This document shows positions 30,467-39,952 of a stretch of 64,000 bases of DNA, piece by piece. A model generated the notes under the pieces. That model saw only the letters and a list, made by a program, of their open reading frames with translations. It was not told where the DNA came from and did no database searches. A program made the translations under genes and the position numbers. The stretch is from Candidatus Rokuibacteriota bacterium (GTDB taxonomy: Bacteria; Methylomirabilota; Methylomirabilia; Rokubacteriales; CSP1-6). Numbering within the stretch: position 1 is the stretch's first letter; each line of letters begins with the position of its first letter. The stretch spans positions 111,174 through 175,173 of the forward strand of contig QHTE01000052.1 in NCBI GenBank assembly GCA_003220685.1, in the 5' to 3' direction.

Positions 30467-31231
30467 CTAGTCCTCCGCCTCGGCCACTGCCATCTCCGCG
30501 CCTTCGGCCGCCGCGTCCGCCGCCGCCGGCTCGTCCTCGTCCTTGCCGAGCGTCCCGCGGCCCTCGTTGATGGCGTCGGCGATGCGCGAGGTGATCAGGC
30601 GTACGGCGCGGATCGCGTCGTCGTTGCCGGGGACCGGATAGTCGATGCCGGTCGGGTCGCAGTTCGTGTCCACGATCGCGACGATCGAGATGCCCAGCCG
30701 CTGCGCCTCGGCCACGGCGATCTTCTCCTTGCGCGGGTCGATGATGAACACGGCGGCCGGCAGCTGGTCCATGGTCTTGATGCCGACCAGCGCCTTCTCG
30801 AGCTTCTCGCGCTCCCGGTCGAGCTCGAGCGCTTCCTTTTTCGGGACCCGCTCGTACTCGCCGGTCTCCTTCATCTCCTCGAGCTTCTTGAGCCGGGTGA
30901 TCGACTTGCGGATCGTCGCGAAGTTCGTCAGGGTCCCGCCGAGCCAGCGCTGGTTGACGTAGAACATGCCGCAGCGGCTCGCCTCTTCGAACACGGTTTC
31001 CTGGGCCTGCTTCTTGGTCCCGATGAAGAGCACCGTGCCGCCGCCCGCGGCCAGGTCGCGCACGAAGCCGTAGGCCTCGCGGAACTTCTTGAGGGTTTTC
31101 TGAAGGTCGATGATGTAAATGCCGTTGCGCTCGCCAAAGATGTACTTCTGCATCTTCGGGTTCCAGCGCTTGGTCTGATGGCCAAAGTGCACTCCAGCCT
31201 CGAGCAACTCCTTCATCGTCAACGCGGCCAT
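30467..31231 (-). CDS. rpsB: 30S ribosomal protein S2
   Basis: Small-subunit protein with the coiled-coil insertion. The protein has 254 residues starting at the ATG at 31231, with a GGAGG site five bases upstream. Signatures are [19 protein letters not shown] and [15 protein letters not shown]. The C-terminus ends in an Ala/Glu-rich acidic tail. An open frame reaching 31402 is not S2-like. First gene of the rpsB-tsf-pyrH-frr operon; no clear promoter is seen in 31232-31328. Confidence 0.96.
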   Translation of the reverse strand: MAALTMKELLEAGVHFGHQTKRWNPKMQKYIFGERNGIYIIDLQKTLKKFREAYGFVRDLAAGGGTVLFIGTKKQAQETVFEEASRCGMFYVNQRWLGGTLTNFATIRKSITRLKKLEEMKETGEYERVPKKEALELDREREKLEKALVGIKTMDQLPAAVFIIDPRKEKIAVAEAQRLGISIVAIVDTNCDPTGIDYPVPGNDDAIRAVRLITSRIADAINEGRGTLGKDEDEPAAADAAAEGAEMAVAEAED

Positions 31232-31328
31232 GGGGTCCTCCTTCGGTTTGCCTCCGCCGCGCTCAGCAGGCTCGCCCCGCCGGGCCTCTGCACTGCCACC
31301 GAAAGCGCGCAGCGTGTGTGATGGTGAG

Positions 31329-32549
31329 CTACGTCGTGTACTTGGCGTTGAGCCGCACGTACTCCTCGCTGAGATCGCACGTCCAGACCCGGTCCTCGCC
31401 ACGCCCGAGTCCGAGATCGATCGCGATCTCGTATTCCGCCAATCCCATGATCTCCCGAATGCGCTCCAGACGCACGCCTTCCTTCTGCATCCCCCGCTCG
31501 ACCAGGTGCTCCTCCCCGAAGGCGATCGCCACCTTGGCCGGGTCGATCCGGGCCGGCGACTTGCCGAGGGCCATCATGATCCGGCCCCAGTTGGGGTCCT
31601 GGCCGTTGATCGCCGTCTTGACCAGGGGTGAGTTCGCCACGGCCCGCGCGGCGTTGAGCGCGTCCCGCCCGTTGGCGGCGCCGCGGACGGTGACCGTCAC
31701 GAGCTTGGTCGCCCCTTCCCCGTCGCGGACGAGCATGCGCGCCAGCTTCGTCATCACCGCGTCGAGTCCGGCGGCGAACTGGCGGATCCCCCGCGAGCCG
31801 ACTTCGAGCGGCGTGTTCTCGGCCAGGCCGTTCGCCAGGACCGCGACGGTGTCGCTGGTCGACTGGTCGGAGTCGATGGTCGTCCGGTTGAACGAGCGGT
31901 CGACCGAACGCCGTAGCACCGGCGTCAGGGCGCCGTGCGCCACCGCCGCGTCCGACGCCACGAAGCAGAACATCGTGGCCAGATGAGGCTCGACCATCGC
32001 AACACCCTTGGCGATCCCGCCGATCGTGACGGGCCGGCCGCCGACCTCGACGCGGACCGCCGCCTCCTTCGGGTGGGTGTCCGTCGTCATGATCGCTTCG
32101 GCGGCCGCCCGGCCTCCCTGCGGAGACAGGGACTTCACCAGATTCGGCATCGCGGCTCGGATCTTGTCCATCGGGAGCGGGATGCCGATGACGCCGGTGG
32201 CGGCGACCAGCACGTGGCCGGCCGGGATCCGCAGCAGATCGCCGACGATACGCGTCATCTCCCGCGCGTCGGCGACTCCCCGCTCACCCGTGCAGACGTT
32301 GGCGCAGCCGCTCGACGCGACGATGGCCTGGGCCTGCCCGCCGCGCACGTGCTCCGAGGACACCAGAACGGGCGCGCCCTTGACCTGATTCGAGGTGAAG
32401 ACCGCGGCCGCGCGCGCCGGGGTCGAGGAGTAGATGAGGGCGAGATCCTTCTTGCCACTCGGCTTGATGCCCGCCACGACCCCGCCGGCGAGGATGCCCG
32501 GCACCGCGGTGATGCCGCCCTCGAGCCAACGGAGCTCGGCCGCCGCCAT
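31329..32549 (-). CDS. argJ: Bifunctional ornithine acetyltransferase/N-acetylglutamate synthase
   Basis: Recycles the acetyl group in arginine synthesis. The 406-residue protein carries the autocleavage Ala-Thr in [11 protein letters not shown], with [23 protein letters not shown] and [10 protein letters not shown]. It ends with the family-typical VRLNAKYTT. The ATG at 32549 follows the argC stop by two bases. Whether it is mono- or bifunctional cannot be told from sequence; the presence of argC alone here leaves either possible. Confidence 0.95.
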   Translation of the reverse strand: MAAAELRWLEGGITAVPGILAGGVVAGIKPSGKKDLALIYSSTPARAAAVFTSNQVKGAPVLVSSEHVRGGQAQAIVASSGCANVCTGERGVADAREMTRIVGDLLRIPAGHVLVAATGVIGIPLPMDKIRAAMPNLVKSLSPQGGRAAAEAIMTTDTHPKEAAVRVEVGGRPVTIGGIAKGVAMVEPHLATMFCFVASDAAVAHGALTPVLRRSVDRSFNRTTIDSDQSTSDTVAVLANGLAENTPLEVGSRGIRQFAAGLDAVMTKLARMLVRDGEGATKLVTVTVRGAANGRDALNAARAVANSPLVKTAINGQDPNWGRIMMALGKSPARIDPAKVAIAFGEEHLVERGMQKEGVRLERIREIMGLAEYEIAIDLGLGRGEDRVWTCDLSEEYVRLNAKYTT

Positions 32550-32551
32550 GC

Positions 32552-33604
32552 TCAGGGATACACGGGCGGCGCCTCGAGCCCGATGCGCTCGCCCCAGCCG
32601 AACATGATGTTGAGGTTCTGCACGCCGTTCGCCGCGCCACCCTTGCCGAGGTTGTCGATGGCCGACACGCACACTGCGCGATTGGTCCGCGGATCCGCCA
32701 CGACCGTCACGTCGCAGTAGTTGGATCCGACGACCGCGCGCGTGGTCGGCCGCTCGCCCTCGTCGAGCACGCGGGTGAACGGCTCCCCCGCGTAGAACTC
32801 GCGGTAGACGTCGAGCAGCCGGGCCGTCGTCAAGGTCGACGTCAGCGGCACCGAGGCCGTCGAGAAGAGGCCGCGGTTGAGCGGCAAGAGATGCGGCGTG
32901 AAGGCCACGCGCAGCGGCGCTCCGGCGAGCGCGCCGAGCTCCTGCTCGATCTCAGGCGTGTGCCGGTGCGAGGCGATGCCGTAGGCCTGCACGTTCTCGT
33001 TGGCTTCCGTGTAGAGATACATCGGATCGATCTTTCGTCCCTGCGCCCCGGCCCCGGTGACCCCCGACTTCCCGTCGATGACGACGCCGTCGAGGCGCGC
33101 GAGCCCCGCTCGGAAGAGCGGAGCCGTCGCCAGAATTGCGCCGGCCGGATAGCAGCCGGGCGTGGCGACGAGCGCGGCCTGCGCGATCGCCTTGCGGTGG
33201 AGCTCGGCCAGCCCATAGACCGCCTCGCCGAGACCGGGCAGGTCGATGTGCGGCGCCTTGTACCACGTGACGTAGTCGTTGGGTTCGCGCAGCCGGTAGT
33301 CGGCCGAGAGATCGATCGCGCGCCGTCCGTGGCGACGCAGAACGGGCACCGCCTTCTGCGACTCCATGTGCGGCAGCGCGAGGAACACCACGTCGGCGAC
33401 GGTCGCGAGCCATTCGGCGTCGAGGTCGTGGAAGCGGAGGTCGCTCAGCCCGCGCAGGTGGGGATAGGCCTTGGTCAGCGCCTCGCCGGCCAGCCGGTCC
33501 GAGGTCACGCCCGTCACGGTGACATGCGGATGGACGCAGAGCAGCCGCAAGAGCTCCGCGCCCATGTACCCGCTCGCGCCGGCGACTGCGACCCGGACGG
33601 CCAT
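32552..33604 (-). CDS. argC: N-acetyl-gamma-glutamyl-phosphate reductase
   Basis: NADPH-dependent third step of arginine synthesis. The Rossmann start is VAVAGASGYMGAELL, and the catalytic Cys is in ATPGCYPAGA. The His of SHRHTPEIEQEL and the C-terminal DNLGKGGAANGVQN follow. It has 350 residues from the ATG at 33604, which overlaps the rpsI TAA by one base, so ribosomal and arginine genes are transcribed together. Confidence 0.96.
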   Translation of the reverse strand: MAVRVAVAGASGYMGAELLRLLCVHPHVTVTGVTSDRLAGEALTKAYPHLRGLSDLRFHDLDAEWLATVADVVFLALPHMESQKAVPVLRRHGRRAIDLSADYRLREPNDYVTWYKAPHIDLPGLGEAVYGLAELHRKAIAQAALVATPGCYPAGAILATAPLFRAGLARLDGVVIDGKSGVTGAGAQGRKIDPMYLYTEANENVQAYGIASHRHTPEIEQELGALAGAPLRVAFTPHLLPLNRGLFSTASVPLTSTLTTARLLDVYREFYAGEPFTRVLDEGERPTTRAVVGSNYCDVTVVADPRTNRAVCVSAIDNLGKGGAANGVQNLNIMFGWGERIGLEAPPVYP

Positions 33605-34002
33605 TACCGCTTGGAGTACTGGAACTTCTGCCGCGCGCCTGGCTGGCCGTACTTCTTCCGCTCGCGCATCCGCGGGTCGCGCGTGAGGAGGCCGGCCTTC
33701 TTCAGAGGCAGCCGGAACTTGTCGTCGAAACGCGCCAGCGCGCGAGACAATCCGTGCCGGACGGCGCCGGCCTGGCCCGTGGGACCGCCGCCGCCGACCG
33801 TCACGAAGACGTCGAACTGGCCGACGGTGCTCGTGACCTCGAGCGGCTGCGCGATGATCATACGCAGCGTTTCGCGCGGGAAGTAGTCTTCGAACGCCCG
33901 CCGGTTCACGACGATACGCCCGGCGCCCGGTCTGATCCACACCCGCGCGACGGATGTCTTGCGACGCCCCGTCGCGTAAAACCTGTCGACCACCGCTGCC
34001 AT
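33604..34002 (-). CDS. rpsI: 30S ribosomal protein S9
   Basis: Protein of the 30S head whose C-terminal tail reaches the P-site tRNA. The 132-residue protein shows [15 protein letters not shown] near the start, [15 protein letters not shown] in the middle, and the basic tail ending QFQYSKR-like (QKFQYSKR). Start ATG at 34002 directly follows the rplM stop. Confidence 0.97.
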   Translation of the reverse strand: MAAVVDRFYATGRRKTSVARVWIRPGAGRIVVNRRAFEDYFPRETLRMIIAQPLEVTSTVGQFDVFVTVGGGGPTGQAGAVRHGLSRALARFDDKFRLPLKKAGLLTRDPRMRERKKYGQPGARQKFQYSKR

Positions 34003-34446
34003 CTAACGAACCTCCGCTTTCAGCGTGAGAGTTTCGGGCTGCTGGGCCTGGTGCGGGTGCTTGCCGTCGCGGTAGACCTTCAGCTTCTTGGCCATCGCCT
34101 TGCCCAGGCGGTTCTTGGGCAGCATCCCCTGGACCGCCCATTCGATGACGCGCTCGGGATGAGTCTTGAGCATCGTCTCGGCGTTCACCTCCCGCAGTCC
34201 CCCGATGTAGCCGGAGTGCCAGCGGTACTGCTTGTCGCGCATCTTGCGTCCGGTGAGGTGAACCTTCGCGGCGTTGACGACGACCACGTGATCGCCGACG
34301 TCGAGGTGAGGCACGAACGTCTGCTTGTGCTTCCCGCGGAGGATTGACGCAACGCGGCTCGCGAGACGGCCGAGCACCTGCCCGTCGGCGTCCACGACGA
34401 ACCACTTGCGCTCGATTTCGCTTTCCTTCGGTACCAAGGTCGGCAT
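34003..34446 (-). CDS. rplM: 50S ribosomal protein L13
   Basis: Early-assembly large-subunit protein. The 147-residue protein has [16 protein letters not shown], the [16 protein letters not shown] strand, [10 protein letters not shown] and [11 protein letters not shown], all family hallmarks. Start ATG at 34446. A near-consensus promoter lies 57-85 bases upstream. Partner rpsI follows directly, the usual rplM-rpsI pair. Confidence 0.97.
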   Translation of the reverse strand: MPTLVPKESEIERKWFVVDADGQVLGRLASRVASILRGKHKQTFVPHLDVGDHVVVVNAAKVHLTGRKMRDKQYRWHSGYIGGLREVNAETMLKTHPERVIEWAVQGMLPKNRLGKAMAKKLKVYRDGKHPHQAQQPETLTLKAEVR

Positions 34447-34502
34447 CAGCTTCCCCTTGACGGCTCTAAGTAGGCGTCCGAACTGAAAAAACGCAACGCC
34501 AT

Positions 34503-34531
34503 ACTCTAAGGGAGAAGCAGGGGGCTGTCAA
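34503..34531 (-). promoter_or_regulatory. Sigma-70 promoter of rplM-rpsI-argC-argJ
   Basis: A perfect TTGACA at 34526-34531, a 17-base spacer and TAGAGT at 34503-34508 (four of six consensus positions). The -35 box overlaps the nth stop codon. The predicted leader is about 50 bases and contains a T-rich stretch. This is the clearest promoter on the minus strand of the window. Confidence 0.8.
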
Positions 34532-35184
34532 CGAATCTTGGTCTTGCCGGGCCAGGGGCAGAGCGTCGGCACGGGGCATGCCGGGCAGAGCGGCTTTCGG
34601 GCGAGGCAGCATCGGCGCCCGTGGGCCTGCACGAGGTGCGTCGTGAGCGTCCACTCCTTTTCTGGAAGGACGTCCGCGAGCTGATCGTGGATCTCGTCGG
34701 GATCGTCCGAGCGCGCCAGGCCCAAGCGCTGAGAGACACGGAACACGTGAGTGTCGACCGCGATGGCCTGCTCGCCGAACGCGTTGCCGAGGATCACGTT
34801 CGCAGTCTTGAGCCCGACGCCCGGGAGCGCGACGAGCGCCGCGCGAGATCGTGGCACTTCGCCGCCGTGCTCGTCGAGGAGCGCCTTCGCCATCGCGATG
34901 ATCGAGCGGGTCTTCGCGCGATAGAAGCCGGTGGAGCGTACTTCTTCCTCGAGCGTGGCCGCCTCGGCCCGGGCATAGGCTCGCGCCGTCGCATACTTCT
35001 TGAACAGGGCCGGGGTGACCATGTTCACGCGCTCGTCCGTGCACTGGGCCGAGAGGATCGTGGCGACCAGGAGCTCGAGTGGATTGCCGAAGTCGAGCGC
35101 GATCTTGGCGTCGGGATAGGCCTTCTTCAACGCGCGGATGATCTTTCGCGCCCGGGCCCGCTTGGCGTCGCGCGACTCTCGCAT
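34528..35184 (-). CDS. nth: Endonuclease III
   Basis: Base-excision-repair glycosylase/AP lyase for oxidised pyrimidines. The 218-residue protein carries the helix-hairpin-helix LPGVGLKTANVIL with the catalytic Lys, the catalytic Asp in VDTHVFRV, and a 4Fe-4S cluster motif C-x6-C-x2-C-x5-C near the C-terminus. Start ATG at 35184, ten bases after the glycosyltransferase stop. Confidence 0.96.
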   Translation of the reverse strand: MRESRDAKRARARKIIRALKKAYPDAKIALDFGNPLELLVATILSAQCTDERVNMVTPALFKKYATARAYARAEAATLEEEVRSTGFYRAKTRSIIAMAKALLDEHGGEVPRSRAALVALPGVGLKTANVILGNAFGEQAIAVDTHVFRVSQRLGLARSDDPDEIHDQLADVLPEKEWTLTTHLVQAHGRRCCLARKPLCPACPVPTLCPWPGKTKIR

Positions 35185-35194
35185 GTGAGGCTCC

Positions 35195-37357
35195 CTACGG
35201 CTTGGCCGAGATTCGAATCGCCTCGGGCGTGATGTCGATCCGTCCCACGGTGACGGGAATCGGCAGACGGCTCGCGATCCGCGGCGTCGGGTCCCACGTG
35301 CGCACGACCCAGTCGACGAGCATCGCGGGCACCGGGATGCCCCCGAGCGTCACGTGCTCGGCCACCAGGGTGAACGGCCGCTCGCTCGCGGGCAGCACCC
35401 GGACTCGCGCCGCGACGTCGGGGCCCGGCAGACTCACGACGAACGCGAGCGCCCCGGGCTCGAGCCTCACCGAGGCCGCCTTGAACCCTTTCTGCTCTCG
35501 GAGAAACGCCCCGAGGTCGTCCTCTCGTATGGTCACCCGCTCGATCGAGGCGCGCCGCGCGTCGAGCGGAGACAGGCGGCCCGTGGCGTGCACGCCGAAC
35601 GGGTTGACGAGAACGTCCTCGAAGACGAACCGAACGTCGCCGACCCGGAGCAGCGGCGACCCCTGGCGCTTGAGCTCACCCAAGCGCGCGGACGCCGCGC
35701 GAATGTCGACGCGGCCGATGTGCCCGCGCAGAAGCGAGTCGTCGTAGGTGAGATCGACCTCCAGCCCCTGGACGTCGGCCGCCACGTCGGCCAGCGCCCG
35801 GCGCACGGCCGCCTGGACCTCGCGCGCGAAGGCGGCCGGCGCCGCAGGGACCGCCTCGGTGAGCCGTCTGGCGCGCACCGTGGCCGTCGAGCCGTCCGGA
35901 AGCGGGAATTCGCCGATCGCGGGAAAGACGCGCGCGAGCGCTGCGTCGGCGCGCAGGCGCTCGGCGATCCGGCGCGGCTTTTCGGCCGTCCACGACGGCC
36001 CGACGTCGCCCGTCTTGAGGATCATGTACTCGATCCCGATCGGCTCACCGTCCCAGGCGCGCGTGAACTGGAGCGGCAGGCCGTCTCGAGTCCCGTAATA
36101 GCGAAAGTTGCTCACGGAGAAGAAATTGTCGTTCGGGACGACGCTCACGGTCGCCGGCTCGCCGCGGCTGTCCCGGCTGATGAGTGCCATGATCTCGCGA
36201 TGCCGCCAGTTCCCGGTCGCCGGCGGCGATTCCAGGACGAACGGAACGCCGAGCCGCGGCAGGGTCCAGCCCGACGGCACCGCCAGCGCGGTCGCGCTCA
36301 CCTGGAGCGCACACGCGAGCGCCACGACCACTCCGCCGGCGGCGCGTGCCCGCCCCCTCAGGAGGCCGAAGGCCATGCCCGCCAGCACGGCGGCGGCGGG
36401 CATGATCGGCAGGGTGTATCGCAAATTTTTGTTCTGGAGAAGCTCGAACAGGAGAAGAGGGGCCAGGAAGGCCGCCAGCACGATCCACTGGCGCCTCAGC
36501 GCCGCCACGCCGAGCCCGAAGAGGAGCAGCACCACCGCCAGCACCCCGAGCTCGGGCGCGAGCCACGTGGGGTAGAAGAGCAGCGCCGTCGCCGTGAGGG
36601 GATCCGGATGCCCCGACTCGGCCGCTTGCTTGAACGAGCGGGCCGCGATCTGCGGGACGAACCCGAAGAGACGCGGTCCGTACCAGGGCACGCTGATCGC
36701 GGCCCCGACCAGGATGGCCAGCGCCGCGTAGACCGCCGCGCGACGGCGCCGGCCACTCGAGGCGGCGACGAGGAGCACCGGCACGATGACGTACGCCGCG
36801 AACGGCGGCTTCGTGAGCATGCCCGCCCCGAACACGAGGCCGGCGACGAGCGACCACCCGAGCCTGGTGAATCCCTCGGTGAGCAGGATCACGACGAGCG
36901 CGACGGCCACCATCGCGGCCAGCGGCAGATCGAGCTGGAACCGCAGCGCCGAGAACACCACGAACGGTGCGCAGCCGAACACGACCGCGGCCACGACCCC
37001 TTCGATGCCGCCGCCCACCCGGCGTCCGAGCAGATAGACGGCGGCCATGCCGAGGCCGAGGAACGCCAGGATCACACTCTGCGCCGCGGCGAGATCCGAC
37101 GGAGCGAGCCGATACACGAGCGCGGCGGCGCACGGCACCACGGGCGGATAGAAGGACGAGCGCTCAATGATGGTACGGACGTCGCCTCGCGCCAGATCCG
37201 CCGCGCAGTGCACGACGCGCTCGAGGTGATTCGCGTGGTCCCACTCCGGCGGCCGGCGATCGATCCAGATCCACACCGCCGCGACCGCCACTAGGGCCAG
37301 GTAGACGCCGCCGACGATCGCCCATTCGCGGGTCGACCCGGAGCGCGGCTCGTTCAT
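35195..37357 (-). CDS. GT39-type membrane glycosyltransferase fused to an LmeA/DUF2993-like domain
   Basis: One 720-residue frame. Residues 1 to about 420 form an ArnT/PMT-like GT39 membrane glycosyltransferase: an N-terminal helix, then PEWDHANHL in the first outer loop where catalytic acidic residues lie, and about ten further hydrophobic helices. After an extracytoplasmic segment (about 420-510), the last 210 residues have the strand pattern of DUF2993/LmeA lipid-binding proteins, ending LPIPVTVGRIDITPEAIRI. Members of GT39 use polyprenyl-phosphate sugars. The ATG at 37357 overlaps the methyltransferase stop as ATGA. The fusion is seen directly; the domain call at the C-terminus is by pattern. 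Confidence 0.8.
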   Translation of the reverse strand: MNEPRSGSTREWAIVGGVYLALVAVAAVWIWIDRRPPEWDHANHLERVVHCAADLARGDVRTIIERSSFYPPVVPCAAALVYRLAPSDLAAAQSVILAFLGLGMAAVYLLGRRVGGGIEGVVAAVVFGCAPFVVFSALRFQLDLPLAAMVAVALVVILLTEGFTRLGWSLVAGLVFGAGMLTKPPFAAYVIVPVLLVAASSGRRRRAAVYAALAILVGAAISVPWYGPRLFGFVPQIAARSFKQAAESGHPDPLTATALLFYPTWLAPELGVLAVVLLLFGLGVAALRRQWIVLAAFLAPLLLFELLQNKNLRYTLPIMPAAAVLAGMAFGLLRGRARAAGGVVVALACALQVSATALAVPSGWTLPRLGVPFVLESPPATGNWRHREIMALISRDSRGEPATVSVVPNDNFFSVSNFRYYGTRDGLPLQFTRAWDGEPIGIEYMILKTGDVGPSWTAEKPRRIAERLRADAALARVFPAIGEFPLPDGSTATVRARRLTEAVPAAPAAFAREVQAAVRRALADVAADVQGLEVDLTYDDSLLRGHIGRVDIRAASARLGELKRQGSPLLRVGDVRFVFEDVLVNPFGVHATGRLSPLDARRASIERVTIREDDLGAFLREQKGFKAASVRLEPGALAFVVSLPGPDVAARVRVLPASERPFTLVAEHVTLGGIPVPAMLVDWVVRTWDPTPRIASRLPIPVTVGRIDITPEAIRISAKP

Positions 37358-38073
37358 CGCCGGCCGATCAGGAGGAGCGAGGCGCCGAACGGAAGCGGAA
37401 GGCGGGGAACCAGGTGGCGCTCGAAGGCGAACACGCCCTCGAGGAGCCGGTTGAGCGGCGCCGTCGGGCGTCGCAGGTCGTGGCCCCGATCGCCGCGAAG
37501 GCGCTTCCAGCCGCGCACGGCGGCCAGCAGCGGAAAGAGCAAGGTGTTGAAGTAGCTCACGCGCAGTACCTCGAAGCCGGCGCGCTCGACGGCGGCGCGG
37601 AGCCCGGCCGCCGTGTAGCGACGGCGGTGGCCCAGAACCTCGTCGTGGCCGCTCCAGAGCCATTGATAGGCGGGCACAGTCACGACGAGCAGGCCGCCCT
37701 CGCCGACCGCCGCGCGCGCGGCACGAAGAGCGGCGACGTCGTCGTCGACGTGCTCGATCACGTCGAGCAGCAGGACGACCTCGGCCCAGCCCGGGGGCAC
37801 GCCGAGATCGTCCGGGAGGTGACCGACGCGGACGTCGAGGCCCGCGGCGCGAGCGGCGGCGGTGAGGTCCTCGTGGGCGTCCATGCCGACCGCCTCGCCG
37901 AACTCGCCGAGCGCCGCGAGCACGTTGCCGCTGCCGCAGCCGAGCTCGAGCAGGCGCACGCGGCGTGCCGGCAGCGCGCGCCGCAAGCTCGCGCGGATGA
38001 CGGCCAGCCGGCCGCGAAACCACCAGTGCGACCGGTCCTCTTCGATGTGGACGGCGACGTAGGCGGGGTCCAT
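37354..38073 (-). CDS. Class I SAM-dependent methyltransferase
   Basis: The 239-residue protein has motif I LLELGCGSGNVLA near residue 42, an acidic loop (GMDAHED), and LLLDVIEHVDDD typical of Methyltransf_11/UbiE-like folds. The substrate is unknown. Start ATG at 38073 overlaps the aminotransferase stop as TGATG. Position between an aminotransferase and a GT39 enzyme suggests a role in lipid-linked or surface glycan modification, which is inference. Confidence 0.85.
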   Translation of the reverse strand: MDPAYVAVHIEEDRSHWWFRGRLAVIRASLRRALPARRVRLLELGCGSGNVLAALGEFGEAVGMDAHEDLTAAARAAGLDVRVGHLPDDLGVPPGWAEVVLLLDVIEHVDDDVAALRAARAAVGEGGLLVVTVPAYQWLWSGHDEVLGHRRRYTAAGLRAAVERAGFEVLRVSYFNTLLFPLLAAVRGWKRLRGDRGHDLRRPTAPLNRLLEGVFAFERHLVPRLPLPFGASLLLIGRR

Positions 38074-39239
38074 CACCCGCGGCGCCGCGATCCGGCGAGG
38101 AAGCGTCGGAGGCGCTCGAGACCCTCGCGGATGCGCTCGAGCGACGACGCGTACGAGAAGCGCAGATAGCCCTCGGCGTTGGCGCCGAAAGCCGCGCCCG
38201 GCGTGACGGCGACGTGGCTCGACTCGAGGATCTCCCGGGCGAGGCTGACCGAGTCCGCCGACAGGTGGCGCGCGTTCGCCAGGACGTAGAAGGCGCCGGT
38301 CGGCTCGGCGCCGACGCCGAACCCGAGGGACTTGAGGCCGGCGATCATCGCGCGCCGCCGGTCGTCGAAGATCGCGCGGAAACGGCGGCTGTCGTCGCCC
38401 GCCTCGCGCAGGGCGGCGACGCCGGCCCACTGCACGAACTCGTTGGTCGAGATGAAGAAGTTGCCGTAGAGCGTCTGCAGCGCCCGGATGTGCTCGCGGG
38501 GCGCGATGACCCATCCGAGTCGCCATCCCGTCATGGCGTAGGCCTTCGAGAATCCGTTGAGCACGAAGGCCCGGTCGGTGAACTCGAGGATCGTGCGATC
38601 GCGGCCCTCGTAGCTGAGCCCGTGATAGATCTCGTCCGAGACGATCACGGGGCCGTCGCCGCCGCTGAGCGCGCCGATCGCGGCCATGCGGTCGGCGGAG
38701 AGCACCGTGCCGGTGGGATTCGCGGGCGAGTTGATCACGATCGCCTGCGTGCGCGGGCCGATCCGATCCCGGATCGCCTCGGGCCGATACTGGAAGCCGT
38801 CCTCCTCGGTCACGCCGACGTAGACCGGCCGGCCCTCGGCGTACTTGATGAAGTTCGGATAGCACGCGTAGTACGGATCGCTCAGGACCACCTCGTCGCC
38901 GGGGTTCAGGAGGTGGCCGAACACGAGCAGCATGGCCGGCGAGGTGCCGGCCGTGACGAGGATCTGCTCGGGCGAAATCGTCACGCCGTAGGTCCGCGCG
39001 TAGTGCTCCGCGATCGCCTCGCGGAGCGGCAGGATTCCCAGACTGTGCGCGTAGCGCGTCCGACCGTCCTTGATCGCGCGCGCCAGGGCGTCGCGCACGG
39101 CCGGCGGCGCCTCGAAGTCGGGCTCGCCGAACTCGAGGTGGACCACGTCGATGCCGGCGCGCTCGAGCTCCTGCGCGCGTTCGGCGACTTCGACGGCGAG
39201 AAACGGCTCGATCTCCAGGATCCGCCGCGCGAACGTCAC
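38073..39239 (-). CDS. Class I/II pyridoxal-phosphate aminotransferase
   Basis: Fold-type I aminotransferase of 388 residues. The PLP Lys lies in NGFSKAYAMTGWRLGW, with the family SPANPTGTV, the DEIYHGL Asp/Tyr pair, and the C-terminal Arg in LRFSYASS. Closest in pattern to aspartate/aromatic-type enzymes of the AspC-like group; substrate is not decidable. Start GTG at 39239 overlaps the GT2 stop as GTGA. A longer open frame lacks family match. Confidence 0.9.
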   Translation of the reverse strand: MTFARRILEIEPFLAVEVAERAQELERAGIDVVHLEFGEPDFEAPPAVRDALARAIKDGRTRYAHSLGILPLREAIAEHYARTYGVTISPEQILVTAGTSPAMLLVFGHLLNPGDEVVLSDPYYACYPNFIKYAEGRPVYVGVTEEDGFQYRPEAIRDRIGPRTQAIVINSPANPTGTVLSADRMAAIGALSGGDGPVIVSDEIYHGLSYEGRDRTILEFTDRAFVLNGFSKAYAMTGWRLGWVIAPREHIRALQTLYGNFFISTNEFVQWAGVAALREAGDDSRRFRAIFDDRRRAMIAGLKSLGFGVGAEPTGAFYVLANARHLSADSVSLAREILESSHVAVTPGAAFGANAEGYLRFSYASSLERIREGLERLRRFLAGSRRRG

Positions 39240-39952
39240 GAACGCCTCCGGCCGACTCGTCGGCGCGCTCGCAACATTTGCCAGAGCATTCCCGGCCCGT
39301 GGCGCAGCACGCCGACCTTGCTGCCGGCCTGATCGGCCCAGTTCACGGGAACCTCGACGACGCGACAGCCCGCGGCCCTGGCCAGCAGGAGCAGCTCGAC
39401 GTCGAAGCCGAACCCCGGCGTGGACAGCGCCTCGAACAGGCGCGTCGCCGCCGGCGCCGTGAACGCCTTGAAGCCGCACTGGGAATCGGCGATGCCGTGC
39501 AGGCCCATCCTCGCGACCAGCCAGTTGAAGAGGCGCCCGGCCACCACGCGATGCGCACGCGCCGTCACCGAGACGCCGGAGTCGACGAGGACGCGGGAGC
39601 CGATCGCCACGTCGGCGCCCGCCACCAGCAGCGGCTCGAGCCGCTTCAGCTCCTCGATCGGCGTGGCCCCGTCGGCGTCGGCGAAGACGCGGTAGGCCCC
39701 CTTCGCGGCCAGCATTCCCGCGCGGACCGCGGCGCCCTTGCCCGCGTTCGGCCGCAGGCGCAGCACGCTGACCGTCGGGAAGCGTCGTGCCTCGACGACC
39801 TCGGCGGTGCCGTCGGTCGAGCCGTCGTCGACGACGATGACCTCGTAGGGCTCGTCGCGCCCCTCGAAGTACGCGACGACCTTCTCCAGAAACGCCGGGA
39901 GGCGCTGCGCCTCGTCGAACGCCGGGATGACGACCGACCAGCGCGGTGTCAC
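39236..39952 (-). CDS. GT2 glycosyltransferase, polyprenyl-phosphate sugar synthase-like
   Basis: A 238-residue GT-A protein: [14 protein letters not shown] at the start, [23 protein letters not shown], and the metal-binding DADGAT. It lacks the C-terminal membrane helices of GtrB types, resembling soluble dolichyl-phosphate mannose/glucose synthases. It likely loads a sugar onto polyprenyl phosphate, the donor type used by GT39 enzymes such as the one three genes downstream. Start GTG at 39952 overlaps the malic enzyme stop as GTGA. Confidence 0.88.
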   Translation of the reverse strand: MTPRWSVVIPAFDEAQRLPAFLEKVVAYFEGRDEPYEVIVVDDGSTDGTAEVVEARRFPTVSVLRLRPNAGKGAAVRAGMLAAKGAYRVFADADGATPIEELKRLEPLLVAGADVAIGSRVLVDSGVSVTARAHRVVAGRLFNWLVARMGLHGIADSQCGFKAFTAPAATRLFEALSTPGFGFDVELLLLARAAGCRVVEVPVNWADQAGSKVGVLRHGPGMLWQMLRARRRVGRRRS

